Shown: in pieces, positions 43,521 to 52,200 of the stretch | Layout: each line of letters begins with the position of its first letter | Position numbering within the stretch: position 1 is the stretch's first letter | DNA from: MFD01213-c1 sp963704405 | GTDB taxonomy: Bacteria; Planctomycetota; Phycisphaerae; Tepidisphaerales; Tepidisphaeraceae | DNA: 64,000 nt | NCBI GenBank assembly: GCA_963704405.1 | Contig: OY969903.1 | Location: 1 to 64,000, forward strand | Reading direction: 5' to 3' | Translations under genes and position numbers: made by a program | The notes under the pieces: model-generated | Told to the model about the DNA's origin: nothing | The model's input: the letters and a program-made list of their open reading frames with translations, nothing else | Databases searched by the model: none

Positions 43521-44407
43521 TCATCCCGCGACGGCGGCCATCGCCAGGCGCTCCGCGGCGGTTTCGCGCTTTACCCGTTCCTTGAGCGCCTGGTGCAGCT
43601 TCATTGTCACCGGGCCGCATCTGCCTTGGCCGATGTAGATATCATTCCAGCAGGAAACCCAACTGATTTCTCGCGTGGTGCTGGTGATGAATAATTCGTC
43701 AGCCCGCGGGGCTTCTTCTTCGCGGATGGCGCGCTCATCCACTTCGATGCCGAGTTCATCGGCGATCTCGATCAGGACTGCGCGGGTTACACCGGGTAAA
43801 ACTTTTGTGCCGATGGGATGCGTCACCAGTTTGTCACCAATGACGGCGAACAGATTGCTCGTGGAGCATTCGGTGACGTATCCGCCAGTGTCAATGAATG
43901 CGGCTTCATCCGCGCCGGCGGCGACGGCGGCGTTCTTTGCCAGGACATTGGGGAGCAGCGCGATGGCTTTGATCCAGCATCTCTTCCAGCGTTCATCGGG
44001 GACCGCGAGCAATTTCACGCCTTCGCCTTCGCCGGGAGCGGCAACGGGCTGCAGGGGGCGAACGTAAAAAGGAGCGTTGGATCGCAGGATTCGGGGAAGA
44101 GATGGTTGCGCGGAGAGACGCCGCGTGTGAGTTGCAGGTAAACCATTCCCTCGGGGATAGCAGCTTGGGCGATGAATCGGTTGATCTGGCTGGCCAGCGC
44201 ATCCGTCGTCAGCGGCGGTGTCAATTGAATCGCCACTGCGCTTCGCCAAAGCCGCTCCAGGTGCGGAATCAGCGTGAATGGCTTGCCGTTGTAAATCCGA
44301 ATGACTTCGTAGACCCCGTCGGCGAACTGAAAACCGCGATCCTCAACACCCAGCCGCGCCTCGGCCAGCGGAAGAATTTCGCCATTGAGCCAGATCAATT
44401 CGGTCAT
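43521..44407 (-). CDS. dat: D-amino-acid aminotransferase, PLP fold type IV (frame broken)
   Basis: The 5' frame encodes ELIWLNGEILPLAEARLGVE, DRGFQFADGVYEVIRIYNGK and a YLQLTRGVSPRNH block. The 3' frame carries the PLP-lysine segment RCWIKAIALLPNVLAKNAA and the TECSTSNLFAV and LPGVTRAVLIEIA cofactor blocks. RCxIKxxxLLPNVLAK is the wording of D-alanine aminotransferase rather than of branched-chain enzymes. One missing T in the T-run near 44068 (read as five A on the plus strand) accounts for the break; repair gives 295 residues with LLFYVRPLQPV at the join. The enzyme makes D-glutamate or D-alanine for peptidoglycan. Confidence 0.9.
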
Positions 44408-44557
44408 GAAAAACTACCTTCCGCGCCGTTCACGCAATTTGAAACGCAGATGACGGGCGGTTCCCGCATCACATCATATAATCGGATACTGTGGACGCCA
44501 CTGTGCAAAACATCCACACCATCATTTACTTTCCGGGCTCCTCCTCTATTTTCTTGT

Positions 44558-44692
44558 CCCCTCCTCCGGTAATCCGGGGGAGGGCCAGGGTGAGGGTCGC
44601 ATAGGATTCGATTTCGGAATTTCCGACTTGGAAATTTCAAACGGCGGCGGCCCCCGCCCCAACCCTCCCCCGGATTACCGGAGGAGGGGGAA
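44558..44692. repeat. Inverted pair of CCCTCCCCCGGATTACCGG-type repeats
   Basis: One copy on the minus orientation (about 44558-44597) and one on the plus (about 44645-44692) face each other. Pairing of the arms would make a large hairpin just upstream of ubiE. A third copy lies at 19978. Confidence 0.78.
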
Positions 44693-44703
44693 AGACTTTC
44701 GAA

Positions 44704-45540
44704 ATGCCAACACCCTCGGCTACATCAACCACCTCCCCGCCCGCATGGGACGACGCCTCTCTCAAGGACCCCCACACCGTCGCCGACAAACGCCGCCGCG
44801 TACAGAAAATGTTCGCCGCTATCGCGCCAAGCTATGACTTGAATAACCGGTTGCATAGTTTGTGGATGGATCAGGCGTGGCGGCGGAAGGCGGTGAAGCT
44901 CAGCCGACTAAAGCCGTTAGACCGGGTGGTTGATGTCGCCTGTGGCACGGGAGACCTGACGCTCGCATTTTACCATTCACTGGGAAAAGAACAGGCGATA
45001 CAGATGCCGCGGGAAGAACAGGACCCACATGTCCTCGGCATCGATTTCACATTTGAAATGCTCCCGATCGCGCGAACCAAATCTGCATTTCGAATTCCGA
45101 ATTCCGAATTCGCCAATCCCAGTTCCCCAATCCACTTCATCAACGGCGACGCCCAATCCCTCCCCCTCCCCGATCAATCCGCCGACGTCCTCTCCATTGC
45201 CTTCGGCATCCGCAATGTTGCCGACCCCGCCGGCGCCATCCGGGAATTCCACCGCGTCCTCCGCCCCGGCGGCCGGCTTATCATTCTTGAATTCTCCCTG
45301 CCCACCAATCCCTTCCTCCGCGCTTTGTACAACTTCTACTTCCGCAAAATCCTTCCCCGCACCGCCACCCTCATCAGCGGCGACAAAACCGGCGCCTACA
45401 AATACCTCCCCGAAAGCGTCAACACCTTCATCAACCGCGACCAGATGACGAACATGATGACCACAGCCGGCTTCAACCAGGTGGAACAGCATCCTATGAC
45501 CTTCGGCGTCTGCATCTGTTACCGCGGTGTTAAAATTTAG
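44704..45540 (+). CDS. ubiE: Demethylmenaquinone/ubiquinone C-methyltransferase
   Basis: The predicted protein has 278 residues, with UbiE/MenG motifs: MFAAIAPSYDLNNRLHSLWMD, the SAM-binding VVDVACGTGDLTLAF, DVLSIAFGIRNVADP, FHRVLRPGGRLIILEFSLP and TAGFNQVEQHPMTFGVC at the C-terminus. It performs the last step of menaquinone synthesis, in keeping with an anaerobic-to-microaerobic respiratory chain. It is about 40 residues longer than usual. Part of this is an in-frame insertion encoded by tandem GAATTC-type repeats (bases about 45087-45113, FRIPNSEFANPSS). The inverted repeat pair lies immediately upstream. Confidence 0.94.
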   Translation: MPTPSATSTTSPPAWDDASLKDPHTVADKRRRVQKMFAAIAPSYDLNNRLHSLWMDQAWRRKAVKLSRLKPLDRVVDVACGTGDLTLAFYHSLGKEQAIQMPREEQDPHVLGIDFTFEMLPIARTKSAFRIPNSEFANPSSPIHFINGDAQSLPLPDQSADVLSIAFGIRNVADPAGAIREFHRVLRPGGRLIILEFSLPTNPFLRALYNFYFRKILPRTATLISGDKTGAYKYLPESVNTFINRDQMTNMMTTAGFNQVEQHPMTFGVCICYRGVKI

Positions 45541-45651
45541 AGCCTGTAAATTCCCACTGACCACGATTAAAGGCCGACAGACTCCGGATCAGAAGTATTT
45601 GCTTACCCCTTAACTTTAGCGATAGTACCCCTCCAATCAGGAGAACCAACC

Positions 45652-46815
45652 ATGCCCGCCAAAATCCTCCTCCGCTCCACCATCCTGTTAACGGTTGTCG
45701 TATCGCTGCTCACCACTGCCGCCTCAAAACTCTTCGCCGCCGATCTCCCCGCGTCCAGCACTCCACTCATTGCCTTACTCGACCAATTCACCGCCGCTGA
45801 TGTGCCCACCTCCGGCCCCGCCGAAATCGAAGTTCCTCCACGAAAGCCCTCTACCCGCCCCATCCCCACCGACCTTCCCGGCGGCGGCCTGTCTCAGCAT
45901 TCCATGCTCTACGTCGGCGAAGGCTACAACAAAATGTTCCTCGTCAACGGCGGAAAAGTCATCTGGACCTACTCCACCGGCCCTGGCAACGAATACGACG
46001 ACGTCTGGATGTTGTCCAACGGCAACATCCTCTTTTCGCGCATGCAATACATCGCCGAAATCACGCCGAAGAAACAAGTCGTCTGGCGCTACAACGCCAC
46101 CGACAGCAAGGCCGATCCGACGAAACACACCGAAATCCACGGCTGCCAACCCATCGGCCTGGACAAAGTCCTGTTCATCGAGAACGGCCTGCCCCCCAAA
46201 TTGAAACTCATCAACATCAAAACCGGCGCGGTCGAAGTCGATCACGCGCTGGACAACTCGCAGCCGCCAAATCCAAAAAACATCCACGGCGAATTCCGTC
46301 GCGTGCGATTAACCGCTCAGGGAACCTATCTTGTCCCGTACCTCAACATGGGAAAAGTCGTCGAATACGACAAGGATTTCAACGAAATCTGGAGCTACCC
46401 CGACGCCGCTTCCACACGACCCAGCCCCACGACAAAACCGGGCGGCATCTATCTTTCCACCGGCGAAAGATTCAGCCCCTGGGCCGCTATCCGCCTTCAG
46501 AACGGCAACACGCTGATCACCAACGAATCCGGCAAGTCCCACATCGAAGTCTCGCCGGACAGGAAAATTGTCTGGGAACTAAAACCCGAAGACCTGCCCG
46601 AGCCGTACCGCTACAAAAACACCCAGTCCTGTACTCGCCTGACCAACGGCAACACGATCGTCTGCTCCCGCGCGGCTCCCCAACTGGTAGAAGTCACCCC
46701 CGACAAAAAAGTCGTCTGGGTCCTGGACGACCCCACTGATCTTGGCCCGGCCACCGCCGTGCAGATTCTGGACGACCCGGGAATTCCCGAAAACCCCGGC
46801 GACTCCCAACATTAA
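45652..46815 (+). CDS. Secreted beta-propeller protein, arylsulfotransferase-like
   Basis: The predicted protein has 387 residues. The ATG at 45652 follows AGGAG. A signal peptide (LLTVVVSLLTTAASKLFAAD) precedes a propeller with repeated WD/NG strings: LYVGEGYNKMFLVNGGKVIW, DDVWMLSNGNILFSRMQYIA, HGEFRRVRLTAQGTYLVPYL, AIRLQNGNTLITNESGKSHI and CTRLTNGNTIVCSRAAPQLV. This pattern is close to PQQ-like and arylsulfotransferase-type propellers with NGN turns. No catalytic residue can be named. Expected in the periplasm or outside; a recognition or polysaccharide-processing role is possible but not shown. Confidence 0.78.
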   Translation: MPAKILLRSTILLTVVVSLLTTAASKLFAADLPASSTPLIALLDQFTAADVPTSGPAEIEVPPRKPSTRPIPTDLPGGGLSQHSMLYVGEGYNKMFLVNGGKVIWTYSTGPGNEYDDVWMLSNGNILFSRMQYIAEITPKKQVVWRYNATDSKADPTKHTEIHGCQPIGLDKVLFIENGLPPKLKLINIKTGAVEVDHALDNSQPPNPKNIHGEFRRVRLTAQGTYLVPYLNMGKVVEYDKDFNEIWSYPDAASTRPSPTTKPGGIYLSTGERFSPWAAIRLQNGNTLITNESGKSHIEVSPDRKIVWELKPEDLPEPYRYKNTQSCTRLTNGNTIVCSRAAPQLVEVTPDKKVVWVLDDPTDLGPATAVQILDDPGIPENPGDSQH

Positions 46816-47066
46816 CCAGCCGCAATGAAGCCCTGGTTTTATAGGCTCCGCATCGCAGTCAGCCGCTCAAATAGATGATATAGCCTCTCCCGGCGCCAAA
46901 ACTCACGGACATCACCCCTGACCTGCCCCCGAAACCTGATCCAGCCGTTATGAGAGTCTTTCGGCCCGGCAAGGTCCAGGAGATTCTCGATGAGTGCAAA
47001 TCACAGGAAGCGGCGTTCGCAGATGCGCGGATCGCGAAGAGATGAAGTGAAGCCGGGGGAAGATGA
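46816..47066. other. Intergenic DNA with a possible gene remnant
   Basis: A frame without a start reads LTDITPDLPPKPDPAVMRVF and continues to ADARIAKR before a stop at about 47042. It looks like the 3' end of a lost gene. No ribosome site or upstream part is present. It marks the left edge of the accessory island. Confidence 0.35.
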
Positions 47067-47210
47067 GACAAAATGAGGCGCGCCTCATTTTGTCCGAGAC
47101 GAATCATTCGCCATATAAAGTGTTATACATGCCGAGTTTATGTAAACACAGTCTTCATCTATTAGCAATAATACGATAAATCGCGCCTCATTTCGTTCCC
47201 ATCTTAACAT
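47059..47210. repeat. Inverted-repeat element with a 28-bp perfect palindrome
   Basis: Bases 47067-47094 are a perfect 28-bp palindrome with GGCGCGCC at its centre. The left half (AAGATGAGACAAAATGAGGC) recurs inverted with a few changes near 47186-47210 (GAGGCGCG and GATGGGAACG on the other strand). The arms bracket about 100 bases of AT-rich DNA, a MITE-like shape. No flanking duplication could be defined. Confidence 0.55.
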
Positions 47211-47229
47211 GGAGGCTGCGAATCGTGAT

Positions 47230-47510
47230 TGCACCACAAGTAGTGGGATGCGATCAACCGGTAAAACCGAGCAGGGTTGTCTGAACATCGATAACCATGC
47301 CGCCGAAAGAGCCGTGTGGCCAGCGGTGGTGATGCGCAAGATCACCGGCGGCAGCCGCAGCGCAATCGGCCGCTGAGGTCTGGTCGGTCCTGGCCAGCGT
47401 CATGCGCACGAGCAGGGCAACAAGGCCGCGACATTCAGGAAATGATCAAGACCCTGCTCAGGGCCGCGTGGGCCGGGAAAGATGTCACGCTGCACACGGA
47501 TACACCATGA
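47230..47510 (+). pseudogene. IS66-like transposase C-terminal remnant
   Basis: Pieces in three frames together resemble the C-terminal DDE region of IS66-type transposases. They are WDAINR, then NIDNHAAERAVWPAVVMRKI (the IDNNxAERAxRPxxxxRK core), then AEVWSVLASVMRTS, then QQGRDIQEMIKTLLRAAWAG. The original protein is broken by several frame changes and its start is gone. It has no intact terminal repeats. It bounds the ankyrin/toxin island on the left, and the island's right edge is the intact ISAs1 element at 54.4 kb. Confidence 0.7.
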
Positions 47511-47565
47511 CGATCAGGCCTGGCGGTATACAGTTACGCACTTCCCGTTTAGTTTGCCTTAGATG

Positions 47566-48354
47566 CTACGTCGCATTCGCCTGACGTAACGCCGCAATAA
47601 CTTTTGAAAGGTCCTTGCTGTGCGCCGGGGCGTCTGCGTTTGAGCGGACGATGCGCTGCATGCCCAGTTTTGCTGCGGCTTCAGGGTCCTTCTTCGCCAA
47701 CTCTTCAATTTCCTTCTGCATTTCTTCGTCTGACTTGACCGGCGCATCGGCTGCAACAGCCATCTCCAGGGCAGTTTGTCCCTCCGCATCCTTTACGTCC
47801 GCCTTTGCTCCCTTCTGAAGCAGATAGGTAATCACGTCGGGGTTGGCTCCGTAGACCGCATGATGCAATACGGTCAACTTTCCCGCCTTGTCCTGAGCGT
47901 TTACATTAGCGCCTTTTTCAACGAGGGCTATAACGCTCTCCTTGTCACCAAAGTTCGCAGCCATCATCACTGGTGTGACACCCAACGCCTCTGATGCGAC
48001 ATTCACATTTGCACCATAATCGACGAGTAATTTCACCTCGTGAGGGTGGGGCAAAGTACGCATGGCTTCCAACAACGGAGTGGTTGATTTCCCCGCGTTT
48101 GGATCCGCGCCGGCTTTCAGGAGAGGTTCGACAAGGTCCGGGTTATTCTCACTGAGCACGAGACATAGAATGGGCACGCCTGCGTCGTTGGTTGCCTTTG
48201 AAAGCTCGGGATATTTCGACAACAGCGCGATGGCGGTTTCATTATCGTTCTGCGAAATCGCATTCAGAAATTTTGGTTTTTCGCTCTCGGCTGAACCGCA
48301 GCCGCCGGCCAACGAAGCGAGCACCAGTACAACTCCGATTAATTTAGTGTGCAT
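47566..48354 (-). CDS. Ankyrin-repeat lipoprotein
   Basis: The predicted protein has 262 residues. I chose the ATG at 48354, which gives the lipoprotein signal MHTKLIGVVLVLASLAGGCG; the upstream frame is AT-rich spacer. About six ankyrin repeats follow, e.g. NNPDLVEPLLKAGADPNAGK, PHEVKLLVDYGANVNVASEA, DKESVIALVEKGANVNAQDK and NPDVITYLLQKGAKADVKDA. The last 60 residues are charged. Ankyrin proteins often sit beside bacterial toxin genes and act in immunity or export. Here it lies 273 bases downstream of the DUF4274 gene on the same strand. Its base composition is lower in G+C than the chromosome around it. Confidence 0.88.
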   Translation of the reverse strand: MHTKLIGVVLVLASLAGGCGSAESEKPKFLNAISQNDNETAIALLSKYPELSKATNDAGVPILCLVLSENNPDLVEPLLKAGADPNAGKSTTPLLEAMRTLPHPHEVKLLVDYGANVNVASEALGVTPVMMAANFGDKESVIALVEKGANVNAQDKAGKLTVLHHAVYGANPDVITYLLQKGAKADVKDAEGQTALEMAVAADAPVKSDEEMQKEIEELAKKDPEAAAKLGMQRIVRSNADAPAHSKDLSKVIAALRQANAT

Positions 48355-48627
48355 GGTTAGTCCAATCTGTAATTTAGTCATGAATCTTTTATTAGGATGT
48401 AGCTCTGGCGAAGTTATCAAATTTGCGTACCCGTCGCATTTGTGTATCACATATGCCGAGAACCGCATATATTCCTTTAGAAGCTACATTTGTCTGACAA
48501 TAAATCTAAACCGATCGCTTGCAGTTCCGCCTTAATGGACTGGGGGGCTAATATCACCCAGATTGAATAATCGATCTTCTACCATGTTCGTCATTGCTTA
48601 GAAAATAGAAATTTACAGTAATCGCCA

Positions 48628-49239
48628 TTAGAGATTAATAGGTTTGAATACAACTGGAGGGAGCATCTTTTTTACATCGATTTCTGGATCATCTGGCAGG
48701 GACTTTTCGGCAACTTTTATAAATGCATCGTCTTGTTTCTCAATAATTTGTATTGGCCTTCTCTTACGCCGCTGCTTTGTTCGATCACGGCCCTCATCAT
48801 TCTGTGGATCATAAGGAATTCGGGCGGTTATGAACGAATTTGGGGTGCCCAGCCGTAACTCGATGTCCCGAATCATGTCCCAATATTCCACGGCTGCCGG
48901 CCACAACTCCTTTGCAACCCGCTCTCGTGTACCATACTTAAGATAAAAAATCGGATCGGTCCTCCAGTAAATCATGAGTGCGGTGCCACGATCACATTTC
49001 GGATGTGCTAAGACACATTTGGCACGAGTTGCGCCATTGCCATCCCAATTCATCTTCTTGATGAATTCATGTAGTTCCTCTGAGGACATCTGCGCAAGAA
49101 TGCGTTTAAAACTATCCCAAGACTCAGAATGATTACTTGATACCCACCGGTCCTCAACCAAGTACCTAACGCGAGCTACTTGTTCAGGAGATAAATCTCT
49201 TGATGAAGAGGATGCCATTTTTTCAGATGGTGCTTCCAC
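48628..49239 (-). CDS. DUF4274 protein, probable immunity protein of the toxin
   Basis: This 203-residue cytoplasmic protein starts at a GTG at 49239. Its ribosome site (GGAG) lies inside the last codons of the toxin gene, so translation is coupled. Residues about 50-110 match the DUF4274 pattern: MSSEELHEFIKKMNWDGNGA, then VLAHPKCDRGTALMIYWRTD with the conserved HPKCDRGTALMIYW. DUF4274 is a predicted immunity domain of polymorphic toxin systems. The C-terminal half is basic and less typical. It is clearly AT-richer than core genes. I infer that it neutralises the AHH nuclease tip encoded immediately upstream. Confidence 0.85.
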   Translation of the reverse strand: MEAPSEKMASSSSRDLSPEQVARVRYLVEDRWVSSNHSESWDSFKRILAQMSSEELHEFIKKMNWDGNGATRAKCVLAHPKCDRGTALMIYWRTDPIFYLKYGTRERVAKELWPAAVEYWDMIRDIELRLGTPNSFITARIPYDPQNDEGRDRTKQRRKRRPIQIIEKQDDAFIKVAEKSLPDDPEIDVKKMLPPVVFKPINL

Positions 49240-49241
49240 AA

Positions 49242-52200
49242 TTAATCTCCAAAATAATAGCTTGTGTTCATTCTCGCGGCTCGAACGACAGCATCAAGAA
49301 GGCCTCTCGCCTCTTCTGGACTATTTCCATATCTTGCTGAAAGTGTAAGAATGTCATTCTTTATATCGGCTGTATACTCGGGATGAGGACCATGACCTTC
49401 GGGAACAATAATGCCATTTTCTTCACTATTAATATCAAATCCCGCTTTAGCTGCTTGCATGATAACCTCGCCAACATCTGAATCTTTAAGCAACTCTAGA
49501 GGAATTCCATGATGCGCCTCATTGCCTACTAAAGCTTCCGAGCCATTAGCTTTTTCCATAGCTGCACGTAGCCTGTTACGTGCCCAATCGGGATCCTCAA
49601 TGCTCCTCTCTATGGCCACTTCCGGCGAGCAGTTATTATGCACCCAAACTGCAGCCCCACCCTGATCCACGAAGTACGTATGATCCGTGTCAACGGTGAA
49701 ATTGTAAACCGTCACGCCTTCAGGATGCGATTCAGTCGTGACGCTGGTGACTGTCGCTTCGCTGCCATCGGGCTCCAGCAGATGTTCGCCAGCAATCAAG
49801 TGGCTTGATCCCGTCCATCCCAGCCCTTCCACATAGAATGGATGCTCCAGCGTGGCCTGAATCGTTTCACTCTTTCCACTGGCATCCAGAATGGTCACAT
49901 CCTCCAAGGCATAGGCCGTGTGCTGAATCACCGCCGTCACCCGCTGCTGTTCCAGCGGCGCATTCGGATCATACTGATTCCGCGTCAGTACAGTTTCATC
50001 AACTTGCACATCCTCAATTGGCTCCTCGCTGAATGTGCCATTGGCATTTTGGCCCGTGACAACTTCCGTCCCGGCCACGAAGCATCCACCTCCTCCAAGC
50101 GCCTGCGCTTGCCGCTCGACCCGGAAAGCCTTTAAAAGGAAAATCAACTGAATGCTGTCGCCCGCAATTTGCAGATACTCGTTAGGGACGCCATATCGGT
50201 CATGCAGTATGGTCGCGCTATCATTGATTACCTTGTTCAGCAAAATCCCGGAACCGATGTTCTCAATCTTTTGCATCGCCAGCTCTGCAAATGCCTCGCA
50301 GGTTTTGGCTGTCGCCAACTCGGCTGCCGAGGCGGCGATGGCCGCAATGCCGCCAACGGCCATCACGCCTTCCAGGGCGGCGTGGGTCCGAGTCGCCGCC
50401 GTCACCAAAAATGAGTTGTGCTCCAGCATGAACTCAGAGCCAGCCGCCGAGTTGGCCAGCGCATCGGTAAAATACGTTAACTGCGTTTTGTTCGGCACCA
50501 GCCCCAATACATCCCGCGGCAGCGTGTCAATTGCCTTTAGCGCATCATAATCAGCCTGGCTCGTATACCAGACCGTCTTCTTGTAATTTCCCGATGCGTC
50601 AATGGCCTTGGCCAACTGCTTGTTGTATCGATTAAATGCAACATACACCGCATCCAGCTTTGCAATCGCGGTGTCGATGGCGGCACTGCCGCCTTCATCG
50701 TCAGGATTAAAATTTCCCACCGCACCAGCCGCTTGACCAAAGTCATTGAGCGCCTTGCCCACATCAACCAACCGATCCTTGGCCGCTATGTAGCTGTTCC
50801 ACAGCCCCTTAAGATCGTTGGAAAAGCTCTGCACCGTCCAGGAGTCCGGCGGCACGACATCAGGATTATCGATCGGCGGAGTATATGAAGCCGTCCCTAC
50901 TACCAGCACCACGTTCGCCGGATTACTCTGCTGCGTGCCGTCATTCACCGTATAGCTGAAGTGATCCACCCCATTGTAACCGCCGTTGGCAACATACGTG
51001 AAGCCGCCATTGGAATTCAGTGCCAGCGTCCCATGCACCGTCCCCGAGCCGGCCACCAGACTGTAGGTGAGCGAAGCATTATCAGGATTGCTGTCATTCG
51101 CTCCCAGCGCCGGCAGCAATGGTCAGTGTCCCTCCGGCGGCGACATTGTAATAATCGTCGGTAGTGAGAACTGGCCGGCAAGCCACCGTGATCGCCACTG
51201 TCGCCGGATCGGAATTCGCCGAACCGTTGGTGGCGACATACGTGAATGTATCAGTCCCGCTGAAGCCCGCCTGCGGCTCATATGTGAACCCGCCTGCTTC
51301 ATCCAGCGACAGCGTGCCGTGCGCTGGATCGGTATACGAAGCAACCAGCAACGTCAGCCCCTGCGGGTCATAATCGTTGGCCAGCACTCCATCCGCCATG
51401 CTGACCGTCAGCGCCTTGCCAATGGTCGTGGTGTACGGCGCAAGCGTGTCTTCCTCATTCACCGCCCCCTCCACATCATCCACCGCAATCGGAGGGGCGA
51501 CAGCCGTAGCGTCGGCGACATTGCTTGGGTCAGACGTGAGGTCTTCTCCGCCGGGGATCACCCCCGGAGCGTCGGCTATGATTCGATAATAATTCGTCTT
51601 TGTCGCGGCAGGCGTGGTGTCGGTGTAAGAGTAGTTCCCATCGGCGGCGTCCGCAGTCACATCATCATCGATCGTGAAGAAGTTGGTTCCATCCGTGGAC
51701 CACTGCACTTCAAAGTTAGTTGCAGAGGATGGGACATCGGTCCAATTTAGTTGAACGGACTGGTCGTTGTTCTGATATGTAGCAGTTAGCGCAGCAGGGA
51801 TACCCGGCAGATTGACTGTTGCCCAATTGGAGGGCAAATATGAGTCTCCGCCAGCGTTGAAGGCATAAACGCGGTACTTGTAATTCAAACCACCCTTAGC
51901 TGTCGTGTCATCATAGGAAGTTACATCGCTGGCTACATTTCCGACCTCAATGAAGGTTGCTCCTCCATCTGCAGACCGCTCGATCCGATATCCATCCTCG
52001 TTGTCAGCACTGTTGTCCCACAGGAGACGAACTCCTAAGCCTGAATTATCATTAAATGGCGTAGCAGATAAATTTTGTGGAATCGCGGGAATCGGCGGCG
52101 GACTTGAACTGGGTGCGCCATCAGTAATCGACAAGGTGCCACGACCCCAAATGGATGTGTCTGGATTCAAAATCGGACCCGACCCCCCACTCCGGGATGA

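Noticed and set aside
51094..51119. Short overlap of two long frames as a possible two-gene toxin/adhesin boundary
   Set aside because: The cadherin-like block continues across it without loss when two bases are restored, and no ribosome site starts the second frame.
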